Shown here in pieces: positions 22,173 to 33,002 of a stretch of 64,000 bases of DNA. The translations under genes were made by a program, and so were the position numbers. Source of the stretch: Budorcas taxicolor (lineage: Eukaryota > Chordata > Mammalia > Artiodactyla > Bovidae); contig NC_068934.1 of the NCBI RefSeq assembly GCF_023091745.1, forward strand, positions 18,492,434 through 18,556,433, written 5' to 3'. How positions within the stretch are numbered: the first letter of the stretch is position 1; each line of letters opens with the position of its first letter. The notes beneath the pieces were generated by a model. The model was not told where the DNA came from and did no database searches. It saw nothing but the letters and a program-made list of their open reading frames with translations.

Positions 22173-22835
22173 GAATCTCCGGTCGTGGAGCTGAACGTGG
22201 GGGGTGAGTTCTATACCACCACCCTGGGCACCCTGAGGAAATTCCCAGGCTCAAAGCTGGCAGAGATGTTCTCCAGCCCCGCCAAGGCCTGCCTGGATGC
22301 CGAGGGACGCTTCTTCATCGATCGCTGCGGCACCTACTTTGGACCCATCCTGGAATATCTGCGCAGTGGGCAGCTGCCCACCCAGCACATCCCGGAGGTG
22401 TACCGTGAGGCTCAGCACTACGAGATCAAGCCCTTGATCAAACACCTGGAGGACACGCCGCAGATCTTCGGTGAGCAGGTGGCGCGGAAGCAGTTCTTGC
22501 TGCAGGTGCCAGGCTACAGCGAGAACCTGGAGCTCATGGTGCGCCTGGCGCGGGCCGAGGCCGTGGCGGCGCGCTGCTCCCGAGTCCTGGTGTGCCTGGT
22601 ACGGAACGAAAAGGAGGATGCAAACTGCGCAGACGCTCTGCGCTCCCTGGAGGCGAACAAAAGGTCAGTGGTCAAATTTGGGCCTTGGAAGGCAGCCCTG
22701 GATATCAGTGACCTCCTGGACTGCCTGAACATGGACATTAAGGCCCGAGGGTACCAGGTATGCTATTCACACAACAGTCCGTTACCAGCCAAGGTCTCCG
22801 ACTACTTCTATACGTTCAGCTTCAGCTGGTGGTGA
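22173..22835 (+). CDS. KCTD14: KCTD14 coding exon 2 (BTB/T1 domain and C-terminus)
   Basis: This exon encodes residues 24-243 and ends in TGA. Residues about 27-125 form the KCTD BTB/T1 domain, opening with VVELNVGGEFYTTTLGTL and continuing through KFPGSKLAEMFSS, DAEGRFFIDR and PILEYLRSGQLP. The C-terminal part carries LQVPGYSENLELMVRLARAE, VVKFGPWKAAL and the closing YTFSFSWW, which identify KCTD14 among KCTD proteins. KCTD BTB domains assemble into oligomers, and several family members bind cullin 3 as ubiquitin-ligase adaptors; KCTD14's own function is poorly known. The frame is intact and the acceptor is strong. Open reading extends 22 codons upstream to an ATG at 22107, but that part is intronic and the spliced start is preferred. 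INTS4 follows in the same orientation. Confidence 0.95.
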   Translation, partial: ESPVVELNVGGEFYTTTLGTLRKFPGSKLAEMFSSPAKACLDAEGRFFIDRCGTYFGPILEYLRSGQLPTQHIPEVYREAQHYEIKPLIKHLEDTPQIFGEQVARKQFLLQVPGYSENLELMVRLARAEAVAARCSRVLVCLVRNEKEDANCADALRSLEANKRSVVKFGPWKAALDISDLLDCLNMDIKARGYQVCYSHNSPLPAKVSDYFYTFSFSWW

Positions 22836-22884
22836 TCCCCAGGGGCTGGGGCTCTATGTTATGGGGTGTGGTAGGAAGTATGAA

Positions 22885-22890
22885 ATTAAA
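22885..22890 (+). terminator. KCTD14: ATTAAA poly(A) signal of KCTD14
   Basis: This common variant hexamer lies about 50 bases after the TGA. It is followed within 30 bases by 'catctttctttaaa' and an A-rich run. The 3' UTR would be very short, so a further downstream signal is also possible. Confidence 0.5.
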
Positions 22891-22947
22891 AGTTGCCTTA
22901 AAGAGCCATCTTTCTTTAAAAAAAACAAAACAAACCAAAACATGACA

Positions 22948-23240
22948 GACAGGAGTTCCCTAGGGGTCCAGGGGTTAAGAATCCACCTGCCCAATGCAAG
23001 ACACATGGGTTTGACCCTGATCTGGGAATATTCCACAAGCTGCAAGGCAACTAAGCCTGTGGGCCAGAACTACTGAGCCTGCCACTCTGGAGGTCTGCTC
23101 AGCAACCAGAGAAACCAGCACAATGAGAAGTCTGCCCACGAAAGCTGGGGAGTAGCCCGCCCCCCAGCTTGCCACAACCAGAGAAAGCCGGTGCACAACG
23201 AAGACACAGTGCAGCTAAAAACAAACAAATAAAATTTAAA
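22948..23240 (+). mobile_element. CHR-2 type long SINE
   Basis: Head 'ggagttccctaggggtccag', body with 'gcaactaagcctgtgggcca' and 'cacaaccagagaaagccggt', and an A-rich tail 'aaaaacaaacaaataaaatt'. Confidence 0.85.
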
Positions 23241-23695
23241 CAGAAAAACAAATAGACATCAAAATTGGTCGAGTTGAGTTTTGCCACCAAATATTTGTTT
23301 CCCTCTTGGGGTTCTCGCCACCCACTGCAACTGACTCCTCTGTACTTGCCTACTGAGGTGCAGCTGTTTCCTCTTTAAAGTCTCATGTACCTGCCAGACC
23401 CTCCCCTGAAGTCTAACAGCAATGTGGAGACGAGTTGGAATGTTTCAACAGCGCTTTGGCTGGAGATGTGGGATGACAGCAGAAAATTAATAGGATGTCA
23501 TGAATCTAGACAGTGAGACCTAAAAATGTAATCCAGCCAGCCTCAGCTTGTGGTCCAGTCTCCTAGCCCTGGTGTCTGCCTTCATGAGGAAGATACCACG
23601 TTAGTACTTGGAGTCAGTGCCGCTCAGATCTTCTATCCTGGGTGCTGTGAGTGTTGGCTGCTGAAACCTCCTAAGTGTCCTCTTCTGTAGAGCAG
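23241..23695. other. Intergenic, nothing recognised
   Basis: No gene or repeat could be supported. Confidence 0.4.
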
Positions 23696-23880
23696 CAGTT
23701 CTCAAAGTGTGGTTCCTAGACCAGCAGCATCCCCGATACCTGGGAACTTGTTAGAGATACAGATTCACTAGTCCCTACCTCAGATCTACGGAATCAGAAA
23801 CTCTGGAAGTCTGCCTGGCAGTCTGTTCAGGTAATTATGATGCACCCTAATTTTGAGACCTGCTCTAGGAAAGAATTGCC
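23696..23880 (+). mobile_element. MER5A (hAT-Charlie) non-autonomous transposon
   Basis: Nearly full length. The ends are inverted copies of each other ('cagcagttctcaaagtgtgg' and 'ttttgagacctgctc'), and the middle carries 'tctacggaatcagaaactct'. It encodes no protein. Confidence 0.85.
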
Positions 23881-25008
23881 ATCTCACTGTGTGGAGGTTC
23901 AGAAGACTGATCCCTCACCTCAAGGAGGAACAGGTCTGATATGGTTCCTATTTTAGAGCTCCTTGTGGGATCAGGCTGAAGTCAGCCTTTGCTGGACACC
24001 ACATTCCTGTTTAGTGGTCTTCTTCAACTTTACTCTGCTTTCCTCACTCCGCTTCACTTGAGAACACATCCTCACTAAGCCACTTAAATAAGAGACTCTC
24101 TCAGGTTCTACTTCTTAACCAAAGGCATTAGGTAACTTTAAGGAGGAAACCTTCATCCTTCTCCAAGTTCAAGTCTGGTGTCCATTCCCTACCTAGTTTG
24201 ACTACCAGCCATCCTGGGTTCCCTGGGACTGAAGGTCAAGTTTAACTGCCAAGCTGTAAGGAATTAACACTGAATCAGGAAATTTCAAAGTTAAACATAA
24301 AATTTCTCAGAACAAAGTTATTTTCAGTGAGCATTTTAATTCAGTAACTGCATCTGCTTGTATATATTTTTTATTCTCAAAGCTTGTTCTGTATTTTTCT
24401 CTTTTTTTTGTATTTGATATGGCTGACAGTTTAAAGTAGAAAAATGCTAAATGTCTATTTGAACTTAATGTCATGAATTAATTCAACATTATTCAAAAGG
24501 AGCCAGAAAAACATTCATACCCTTTGATCAGTAATTATATTTCTGAGATTTGATTCCAGAAAAACACTCTGCTCCATAAGATCTAACTAGGATTGCTTAA
24601 AATCTCACTTTTATGAATTATAGAAAGATCAATGTCCTCCCCAAGATTTCTGCACATTCCAAGAGGGCCTGTCTCTTATGGTTCTCTGCTCCTGCTAGAT
24701 TCATTCAGCACTGGGATCAACTAGATTTCTTAACCTGTTGTGCTGTGCTACACGATGCTTACCCGGAGTTAACACTCAAATCTTTTCCTTAATTTTTACA
24801 GATGCCACTCGCACCAGCTATTTGCTCACATAACAGGCAAATAAAGGGAAGGGAGTTTACCACACAGAAATGCAAATAACTTCAAATGTAATATTGGGCA
24901 TATCTATTCTTAAAAGTGTCTTAGTCACCCTATCACTAGAGGCTTTTCACTAGCAGATTGTATTTGTTTTCTACTTGTTTCTTTCCTCCCTATTCCTGCC
25001 ACACTTCT
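23881..25008. other. Intergenic, no gene seen
   Basis: About 1.1 kb of mostly A/T-rich single-copy-looking sequence. No open frame with a domain, RNA gene or well-defined repeat was recognised. Confidence 0.45.
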
Positions 25009-25029
25009 GTGTGTGTGTGTGTGTGTGTG
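25009..25029. repeat. (TG)n at a BovB 3' end
   Basis: About 10 TG units directly abut the BovB 3' terminus, and may be an expanded retroposon tail. Confidence 0.8.
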
Positions 25030-25208
25030 CTCAGTCATGTCCAACTCTTTGCAACCCCATGAACTGCAACACACCAGGCCTCCCTGTCCCTCGCCATCTC
25101 CCAAAGTTTGCCCAAATTCATGTCTATTGGATTGGTGATGCCATTCAGCCATCTCATTCTCTGATGCCCTCTTTTCCTTCTTTCCTCAATCTTTCCCAGC
25201 ATCAGGGA
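25029..25208 (-). mobile_element. BovB LINE 3' end, antisense
   Basis: 'ctcagtcatgtccaactctt' to 'caatctttcccagcatcagg'. It is truncated at its junction with the L1 at 25209. Confidence 0.88.
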
Positions 25209-25351
25209 CTTTGAAACCCCAATTAAAAAATGGGCAAAGGATCCGAATAGACATTTTTCCAAAGAAAATGAACAGATGGCCAACAAGCACATGAAACGAT
25301 ACTCAGCATCAGTAATTATTCGAGAAATGTAAATCAAAACTGCAATGAGGG

Positions 25352-25635
25352 GGTCCCTGGTGGCTCAGTGGTAAAGAATCCACTTGCCAACGCAGGAGAT
25401 ACAGATTTGATGCCTGGTCCAGGAAGATCCCAGAAGTCGAGGGTCAGCTAAGCCCATGCACTGCAGCTGCTGAAGCCCAAACACTCTAGAGCCTGAGCTC
25501 CACAACGAGAGAAGCTGCTGCAGTGAGACGCCTGTGCACCACAACTAGAGAGTAACCCGCGCTCGCCACAACTAGAGAAAAGCCTGTGCAGCCACAAAGA
25601 CCCAGCACAGTCAAATAGTTAAGTAAAATTATTTT
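25352..25635 (+). mobile_element. CHR-2 SINE inserted in L1
   Basis: Head 'ccctggtggctcagtggtaa', body with 'gagaagctgctgcagtgaga' and 'cacaaagacccagcacagtc', A/T-rich tail. L1 coding sequence resumes at 'agatatcacctgagatctgt'. Confidence 0.88.
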
Positions 25636-25983
25636 TTTAAATCCACAATTAGATATCACCTGAGATCTGTCAGAATGGCTATCATCAAAAAGACCACAAA
25701 TAACAAATGTTGGCAAAGATGTGGAGAAAAGGGAATCCTCACACACTGTCGGTGGGAATATAAATTGGTGCAACTCCTATGGAGAATGTTATGGAAGTTC
25801 CTTTAAAAACTAAAAATAGAACTATCGTATGACCCATCAATTCTATTCCAGGGTATATAATCTGAAGAAAACAAAACATGTGTACACCCCAATATTCATA
25901 GCAACATTATTTACAATAACCAAGATATGGAAGCAACCTAAGTGTTCAATAGATGAATAGATACAAAAGATGTCTGTGCGTCT

Positions 25984-26003
25984 ACACACACACACACACG
26001 CGT

Positions 26004-26034
<31 letters not shown>
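25984..26034. repeat. (CA)n microsatellite, interrupted
   Basis: Two CA runs separated by 'cgcgtg', inside the L1. A likely length-polymorphic marker. Confidence 0.93.
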
Positions 26035-26036
<2 letters not shown>

Positions 26037-26509
26037 GGAATACTACTTAGCCATAAAAAAGAATGACATTCTGCCATTTGCAACCATCTAGATGGACCTA
26101 GAGGGTGTTATGCTTAGTGAAATCAGTCAGACAGACCAAGACAAATATTCTAACACTTGTATTTTGAAGCTAAAAACTAACACAAACAAATATATATATA
26201 ACAAAACAGAAACAGACTCACAGATACAAAGAACAAGCTAGTGGTTAAGAGTGGGGAGAGGAAGGGGAAAAGGCAACATAGGGGTATGGGATTAAGACAT
26301 ACAGTCTACTATATATAAAATAAGTAGCAGATATATTGTATGACACAGGGAAATGTCATTATTTTGTAATTGCTCTAAATGGGGTATAATCTATAAAAGC
26401 ATTGAATCACTATGCTGTACACCTGAAACCAATATAACATTGTAAATCAAGTATACTTCAATAAAAAAGAAAAAACCCACCTCTGTTCATTTGTAGGAGT
26501 ATATGTATC

Positions 26510-26605
26510 CTTGCCTGGAGAATCCCATGGACAGAGGAGCTGGTAGGCTGCAGTCCATGGGGTCGCAAACAGTCCGGCACAACTGAGCGACTAACACTTA
26601 ACACT
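26510..26605 (+). mobile_element. BovA monomer fragment
   Basis: Starts mid-monomer at 'ccttgcctggagaatcccat' and ends 'caactgagcgactaacactt'. The 5' part is absent. Confidence 0.8.
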
Positions 26606-26619
26606 TACATGAGACTATT

Positions 26620-26832
26620 TGGGCTTCCCTGGTGGCTCAGTGGTTAAAAATCTGCCTGCCAACGCAGGAGACATAGGTTTGATCCCAGTGTCAGGAAGAT
26701 CCCCTGGAGAAGGCAATGACAACCCACTCCAGTATTCTTGCCTAGGAAATCCCATGGACAGAGGAGCCTGGAGGGCTATGGTCCATGGGGTTGCAAAGGA
26801 GTCAGACACGACTTAGTGACTAAACAACAACA
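26620..26832 (+). mobile_element. Bov-tA SINE
   Basis: Head 'gggcttccctggtggctcag', B-box-like 'ggtttgatcccag', and a BovA part ending 'cagacacgacttagtgacta'. Confidence 0.92.
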
Positions 26833-27701
26833 TGAGGCTTTTCAGATCTGCTGGCATTAACTAAAGAAAATTACAGTCAGAGGAGAAAACCTTAAAACTC
26901 ATTCCAAATATAACTGTCATTATAACCCAAAGGAAAAACACAGTAAAAGCTCTGAGAGTGCCTTCATGAAGACATCCTAGTCCATAGCACTGTGTCAGGT
27001 TTTCAGGTCTCACTGTTTTCTTGGAGCACTTCTTTTTTTTTTTTTTTTTCTTCTGCTTATTTTCCTTGTCTTCCCTGGCCCCCTTTCCATTCATTCTTTT
27101 CCCTTTTCTGCTATGCTTAGTGTCCTGGAAGGCTCATCTCTAGGTATTGCGTGCTCAGGCCCCTTTCTGGTTGGTCAAAGACTTGGAAAATACCACAGCA
27201 GAAGACTGGAGACAAGAAGACCTGGGGTGTTGGTATAAGGATGAATGTCTTGGAATGGTGAAAACACTTGTGTTTCCTATGAATGCCCACCAGAGGGAAC
27301 CCAAGGTAGAAGAGGCTTTTTAAACAATGAACGAACATAATGATCCAACCTCTGCATGCCAGTCAGCCTCTTTCCCCAGCTCAGTGGAGCCATGAGAAAG
27401 CTGGCCACGATGGCGGGGGTGCATGGGCTCTCTGGTTTAGACTTCTTCTCAACAAAGCTGATGTAGTCAGTGATGAATGTCCACCAGGAGAGACCAACGC
27501 TGAGTCCCTGATACGGTATTATTCCCACAGGGGGACTAGATACTTGGTGGTAGGTTGATTGTCCTGCAAATCAGTTAGCTGTACTGAACTGTAACAAACT
27601 GTTGGGAGAAATGCTGGCATCACTAAGCGAATGGCATGAATAGCTTTGTTTGAGGATGTTTGCAAAGCTGCTTAGGGTTAGGGTGCAGGTTTACTTCATC
27701 A
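26833..27701. other. Intergenic, no gene seen
   Basis: Contains a T run of about 18 at 27031-27049. Short open frames have no domains. No repeat was confidently assigned. Confidence 0.45.
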
Positions 27702-27906
27702 TTGTTGTTGTTCTTGTTTAGTTGCTAAGTTGTGTCCAACTCTTTTGCGACCCCATGGACTGTAGCCCGCCAGGCTCCTCTGTCCATGGAATTTCCCAGG
27801 CAAGAATACTGGAGTGGGTTGCCATTTCCTTCTCCAGGGGATCTTCCTGAGTCAGGGGTCAAACCTGGATCTCCTGCATTGCAGGCTGAGCCACCAGGGA
27901 AGCCCA
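27702..27906 (-). mobile_element. Bov-tA SINE, antisense
   Basis: Reversed BovA ('gttgctaagttgtgtccaac') with a (GTT)-rich reversed tail at the left and a reversed head ending 'gagccaccagggaagccc'. Confidence 0.92.
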
Positions 27907-27978
27907 ATAAAGCTAGTATCACCCTCCAATCCTGGAGACATTTCATGGTGATAAAAAAAAAAAAAAAATGCCTCCCAA

Positions 27979-28162
27979 GGGCTTCCCTGGTGGTCCAGTG
28001 GCTAAAATGCTATGCTCCCAATGCAGAGGGCCTGAGTTTGATCCCTGGTCAAGGAACTATGATCCTCCCATGCCACGATTAAAATTAAAAGATCCTCCAT
28101 GCAGCAATGAAGATCCTGCATGCTGTAACTAAGACCCAGCACAGCAAATTAAAAAAAAAAAA
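27979..28162 (+). mobile_element. CHR-type SINE
   Basis: Head 'gggcttccctggtggtccag', 'gagtttgatccctggtcaag', 'ctaagacccagcacagcaaa' and an A tail. An A run of about 17 at 27952 sits just before it. Confidence 0.85.
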
Positions 28163-28710
28163 TGTCTCACACTGGGTTAGAAGGCAGATTTGTTCCTGAC
28201 CAGTATAATAAAAGGAAGTTGGGGGAGAAAAAGATACTGTCCCCTTCAAAGGGCAGGTTTGCTAGCATTCCCTCTTTTAAGATTGAGGGTTTCCTAAACT
28301 CAGTGTCCTTCATCTGTGTTGCAGATGTACTGTGCACGGCATTGACCTACATCACCCTTATGGTGTTTAAATGTCACGGGGAACCAAAACAAATGTGAAG
28401 TTCATGCTGTCTGCTACACTGTGAATAATAAGCTGCCTAAGCCCATTTGGGCTTGTTGTCTCCTTACCAGCTGGTTCTATGCAGTTTAGCAGCTTAGGGA
28501 CTCTCTAACCATGTGACAGACCCCCAAACTTAATACCTTAAGACTATAACCATTAATTCCTTCTCATAGCCTATAGATTAGGCAGTTCTTCTGGTTTTAT
28601 TTGGTCTCACTTATGCATCTGTAGTCAGATGGTGGCTCAGCTAGGGTGGGGCTAATCTTAAATAGCCTCAGCTGGGTGAAGTTGGCTTTGTTCCATGTGG
28701 TCCTTCACTC
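28163..28710. other. Intergenic, nothing recognised
   Basis: No gene or repeat could be supported. The 78-codon frame at 28162-28398 has no domain. Confidence 0.4.
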
Positions 28711-28719
28711 TCCAGCAGA

Positions 28720-28999
28720 CTGCTGCTGCTGCTGCTGCTAAGTCGCTTCAGTCGTGTCCGACTCTGTGTGACCCCATAGTTGGCAGCCCACCAGGCTCCC
28801 CGTCCCTGGGATTCTCCAGGCAAGAACACTGGAGTGAGTTGCCATTTCCTTCTCCAATGCATGAAAGTGAAAGGTGAAAGTGAAGTGGCTCAGTTGTGTC
28901 TGACTCCTAGTGACCTCATGGACTGTAGCCCACCAGGCTCCTCCATCCATGGGATTTTCCAGGCAAGAGTACTGGAGTGGGGTGCCATTGCCTTCTCCG
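28720..28999 (-). mobile_element. Bov-A2 SINE, antisense, with 9-bp TSD
   Basis: Two reversed monomers joined by the GAAAGTGAA linker, preceded by a short GCT repeat. TCCAGCAGA occurs at 28711-28719 and 29000-29008. Confidence 0.93.
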
Positions 29000-29008
29000 T
29001 CCAGCAGA

Positions 29009-29344
29009 GTAGGTTGGACTTATTCTTATGGCAATGGTAAGGTTCCAAAACCAAGCAAAAGGCATTAAAAACTGGTGTGTGGGTGGAACTTGAGGCCTAG
29101 GTTCAAAACTAGCACACTGTTATTAATACTTCCGCTATACTTTACTGGCCAGGCACAAGGCCAGCAGAATTCAAAGGGTGGGGATATAGATTCCATCTCT
29201 TAATGGAAGCAGCTTCAAAGGGATTTAAATACAGAGAGGGGAAGAATTGAGGCCATTAAAAAAAATTATTCTACCTATGCTGGATCCTTTCCAGGAAGGA
29301 AGAAGTGGTGATTTATCCACATAGGAATAGATACATATCCCAGA
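29009..29344. other. Intergenic, nothing recognised
   Basis: No gene or repeat could be supported. Confidence 0.4.
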
Positions 29345-29780
29345 TTCAGATTTGAGTTTTCTACTGCTATAGACTCCCTCTCTCATGTCCAAATTCGTAT
29401 GTTAAAATCCTAACCCTCTGTGAGAAGGTATTAGGAGGTCAGGCCTTTGGAAAGTGATAAGATCACAAGGATGAAGCCCTCATGAATGGGCTTATAAAAA
29501 CAGATCCCTTATAAAACAGATCCAGAGAGCCCCTTTACATCTTTAACCATGAGGACATGGAGAGAAGACAGCTGTCTATGAACAGGAATTGAGCTCTCAC
29601 CAGACGGTGAATCTGAGAGCACCTTCATCTTAGACTTCTCAGCCTCCAGAACTGTGAGCAATAAATTTCTGTTGTTTATAAGCCTCTCAAGTCTATGGTA
29701 TACTGTTTATTTGAATACTTTACTATCTCTATAATCCTGTTGGTTCTGTTTTCCTGGAAAACCCTGACTAATTAACATCT
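29345..29780 (+). mobile_element. MLT1-like MaLR LTR
   Basis: MLT1 features in order: 'atgttaaaatcctaaccctc', 'gtattaggaggtcaggcctt', 'gaagccctcatgaatgggct', 'ctctcaccagacggtgaatc', 'cctccagaactgtgagcaat' and 'tctgttgtttataagcctct'. It is a solitary non-coding LTR with a small internal duplication near 29505-29520. Confidence 0.85.
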
Positions 29781-30776
29781 AATTGTAATGTAGCTGCCAT
29801 CTTACCATTCATGGATACCTTATTCATTTTCATGATATTTCACACGTTGCTTCTGACTAGGAAGCTTATTTTATAATGAAGGAAAAAACATAGCAAAGAA
29901 ACTTCTTGGTCTTGCCAGGTATCCCATTATTCAGATATAGCTATGATTTAAAAAAAGAAAAAGGTGTAACAAGCTTTTGCAGGCTTAATTGTGGGAGCTG
30001 AGAGACAACACATTATGAGTTGGGAAGCTGTCTTACAGGTTTGTGGTATATGCCTCATGTCAACAACTAAAATATGTACTGTTTCTTCCACTGTTAGAAT
30101 ACATGATTCCAGAACTGAGAGGTAGGAGTGGTTCTTGTCACTTTTACATGTAATAACTCATTTATGAATTCTTATGTTCAGGGGATTTGGAGTACTTAGT
30201 CCCCAAATGAGAAGTAGTTTCACTAAAGAACAGAGTCACTGTTCCATTACATTCAAATATATAATGACACTGCCCTGGTCATTTTGGGCTCTTCTTGCTG
30301 AGCCAACAGGCAGAGAAAGGATTACTATACTAGTCTGAGTGATCGACTCCAATTTCCAAGGGGAAATTGAGTTGACGTTATACAATAGGGGCAAGGAAGA
30401 CCTTATTTGAAGCCCAAGGGATTCACTTGGATGCCTCATGGTATTTTCATGTACAGTAATGAAGGTCAAAGAAAAATGTCATCAGTTCAATACAGTTTTT
30501 CATTTCAAAATGAAAGCAGAATATTCTTTTCTATACCGGTCTGGCCTTGGCTTTTCAACTTTATTTCCATCATTCCTTTCTGTTTCCTTTCTGCAGTTTA
30601 CTCTCAATATGAACTGAATTCCCTTTGCTTTTCTAAGTGCGCCAAACTCCTTCCTGCAGTCTTGTATCTAATAATAATAATGATAATCCTTTGTATCAAA
30701 GATGCATAAATATGCATTTCCTGTCTCTGAAATTGGGACATATCTTAAGATTGCTGTTGGCCAATTGTTCACGTGT
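29781..30776. other. Intergenic, no gene seen
   Basis: About 1 kb of A/T-rich sequence. Frames of up to 100 codons have no recognisable domain. Confidence 0.45.
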
Positions 30777-30789
30777 AGACTGGGTCATG

Positions 30790-30991
30790 GGGGCTTAGTG
30801 GTAAAGAATCCACCTGCCAGTGGAGGAGACGTGGTTCAATTCCTGGGTCAAGAAGATCCTCCGGAGAAGGAAATGTTAACCCACTCCAGCATTCTTGCCT
30901 AGGAAATCCCATGGACAGAGAAGGCTGGTGAGCTACAGTCTGTGGGGCTGCAAAGACACAACTAAGCAACTAAACAACAACAACAGCAGCA
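30790..30991 (+). mobile_element. Bov-tA SINE with 13-bp TSD
   Basis: A diverged Bov-tA ('ggggcttagtggtaaagaat' to 'caactaagcaactaaac') with an (AAC)-rich tail. AGACTGGGTCATG flanks it at 30777-30789 and 30992-31004. Confidence 0.95.
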
Positions 30992-31004
30992 AGACTGGGT
31001 CATG

Positions 31005-31283
31005 TCTTGGGACATGGGACAACATCAATTCATGTTGTCATCACTTCAATTGAATTGTATGAGTGTTGTTTTTAATTGTCATTTATGGTATCTTTAAAAA
31101 CACAGCAGGATGACATAGGATACAAATCTGTCTAAAGAAGTTTAAGTCAGCTATTTTCAGTAAGTATACCTAAATCTAAGCAATATGAAACCACTGTTTT
31201 TAACTTCAGCATTTTTTTTATTAGTGTTTTATAATTGCTGGCAGCTTGTTTTTGATCTAATATGGTAACAATAATAATAATAG
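31005..31283. other. Intergenic, nothing recognised
   Basis: A/T-rich; nothing could be supported. Confidence 0.4.
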
Positions 31284-31840
31284 CTGGAACTTCCCTGGTA
31301 GTCCAGTGGCTAAGACTCCATGCTTAGGCAAAGCAGAGGACTAGGGTTTGATCCCTGATCAGGGAACTAGATCCCACATACCACAACTAAGAGATCCCAT
31401 GCCATGATCAGTAAAAAGTGAAAGTTACTCAGTCATGTCCGCCTCTTTGCGACCCCATGGACTACACAGTCCATGGAATTCTCCAGGCCAGAACACTGGA
31501 GTGGGTAGCTTCTCCCTTCTCCAGGAGATCTTCCCAAGCCAGGGACTGAACCCAGGCCTCCCATATTGCAGGTGGATTCTTTACCAGCTGAGCCACAAGA
31601 GAAGCCCAAGAATACTGGAGTGGGTAGCCTATCCCTTCTCCAGTGGATTTGCCCAACCTAGGAATTGAACTGGGGTCTCCTGCATTGCAGGCAGATTCTT
31701 TACGAAGTGAGCTATCAGGGAAGCCCTATGACCAATAGATCCTGCATGCCACACAAAAAATCCCAAATGCTGCAACAAAGATGGAAAGTCCCTCATGCTA
31801 CAACTAAGACCCAGTAGAGCCAAATAAACAAATATTTTAA
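31284..31840 (+). mobile_element. CHR-type SINE split by Bov-tA
   Basis: Left part: 'ggaacttccctggtagtcca' to 'gatcccatgccatgatcagt'. Right part: 'caatagatcctgcatgccac' to 'ctaagacccagtagagccaa' with an A-rich tail. Confidence 0.85.
31412..31725 (-). mobile_element. Bov-tA variant with duplicated head, nested
   Basis: Antisense. After one full copy of the head ('gctgagccacaagagaagcc' at about 31585-31605), a second partial unit follows from 'aagaatactggagtgggtag' to 'gctatcagggaagccc'. The element therefore holds two tRNA-like heads in tandem. Confidence 0.85.
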
Positions 31841-31969
31841 AAAATAATAGCCACTAACATTAATTAAAGGCACGGGTTGCTAAGTGCCTTTCATTTCACT
31901 GGACATATTTGTATTTGTGGTAGTCTCTTCAGTCTGAGATGCCTTTCTTTCTTTCTTTCTGGAAAATTC
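31841..31969. other. Short interval with (TTTC)n
   Basis: A short 'tttctttctttct' tract at about 31945-31961. Confidence 0.6.
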
Positions 31970-32200
31970 ACTATTTCAAGGCCAGATTAAAAATCATTTC
32001 CTCTGTAAAACTTCCCTGAGGCATCCTGAAGTGGGTCTATTTGAAGCACTTGGCTCTATTATCCAGCACATTTTGCCCACTAATGATCAGTTTGGGTGTC
32101 TCCCTTTCCAGTTGACTGTAGAACCTTGAGGGTAAAAACCATCTTTTCAGCCTTTTGGACTCTTCTCTGCCTACCATAGTCTTCTTTTTATAAGCACCCT
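31970..32200 (+). repeat. L2 LINE 3' fragment
   Basis: 'aaaacttccctgaggcatcc' and 'ctgtagaaccttgagggtaa' resemble the L2 3' end. Confidence 0.55.
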
Positions 32201-32559
32201 ACATTAAATCATTTCAAAGAATGAAACCATAAACATCTGTCAACTAAAAACTGGCATTTGCCAAGAGCATTTGCCAGTGATTGAACAACAACAAGGGCAT
32301 TTGCCATCTGCCTGTGTTTCTGCAGTTGCTGACCTTTGACACTCCCTGAAGGGAGTTTAGAGTGGAGAGTCAGGCACTCTGTGCTCCAGTGAAACTGGTG
32401 GGACAGCTCTTTAGATATCTGGGTATGTTCAGGAACTGATTTCATGATCCCAATTCTTGCATCTGAAGAACTCCTTATTGCAAAATTCAGACTTAAATTG
32501 AGGAAGGTACAGAAAACCAATGTATGAACTAAATCAAATCCCTTATGATTATATAGTGA
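32201..32559. other. Intergenic, nothing recognised
   Basis: A 119-codon reverse-strand frame (32209-32568) has no domain and overlaps the BovB start, so it is judged chance. Confidence 0.4.
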
Positions 32560-32820
32560 AAGTGACAAATAGATTTAAGGGATTATATCTGATATACAGA
32601 GTGCCTGAAGAACTATGGATGGAGGTTCCTGACGTTGTACAGGAGGCAGTGATCAATAGCTGAGAAAAGAAGAGAAGCAAAAGACAAAGGAGAAAAGGAA
32701 AGATATATCCATTTGAATGCAGAGTTCCAAAGAATAGCAAGGAGAGATAAGAAAGCCTTCCTCAAGGATCAATGCAAAGAAATAGAGGATTTGGCATCAC
32801 TTGAGCCAAAGAATGCTCAA

Positions 32821-33002
32821 GTGAAGTCGCTCAGTCGTGTCTGACTCTGCGACCTCATGGACTGTAGCCCACCAGGCTCCTCCATCCGTGGGATTCTCCA
32901 GGCAAGAATACTGGAGTCAGTTGCCATTTTCTTCCCCAGGGGATCTTCCCAGCCCAGGGATCAAACCCAGGTCTCCCACATTGCAGGTAGATGCTTCAAC
33001 CC
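32821..33002 (-). mobile_element. Bov-tA SINE inside BovB, 12-bp TSD
   Basis: Reversed BovA ('gtgaagtcgctcagtcgtgt') and a shortened reversed head ending 'gcaggtagatgcttcaaccc'. AAGAATGCTCAA flanks it at 32809-32820 and 33003-33014. Confidence 0.92.

Larger units (their letters stand above)
25209..26476 (+). mobile_element. L1 LINE 3' part, interrupted
   Basis: End of L1 ORF2 and 3' UTR in sense: 'aaaaaatgggcaaaggatcc', 'aaagaaaatgaacagatggc', 'gaatggctatcatcaaaaag', 'ttagccataaaaaagaatga' and 'cacctgaaaccaatataaca', then an A-rich tail. A CHR-2 SINE (25352-25635) interrupts it and a CA microsatellite lies inside. Frames are broken. Confidence 0.88.

Noticed and set aside
32209..32568. A 119-codon reverse-strand frame
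   Set aside because: No domain, no splice or promoter context, and it runs into the BovB copy.
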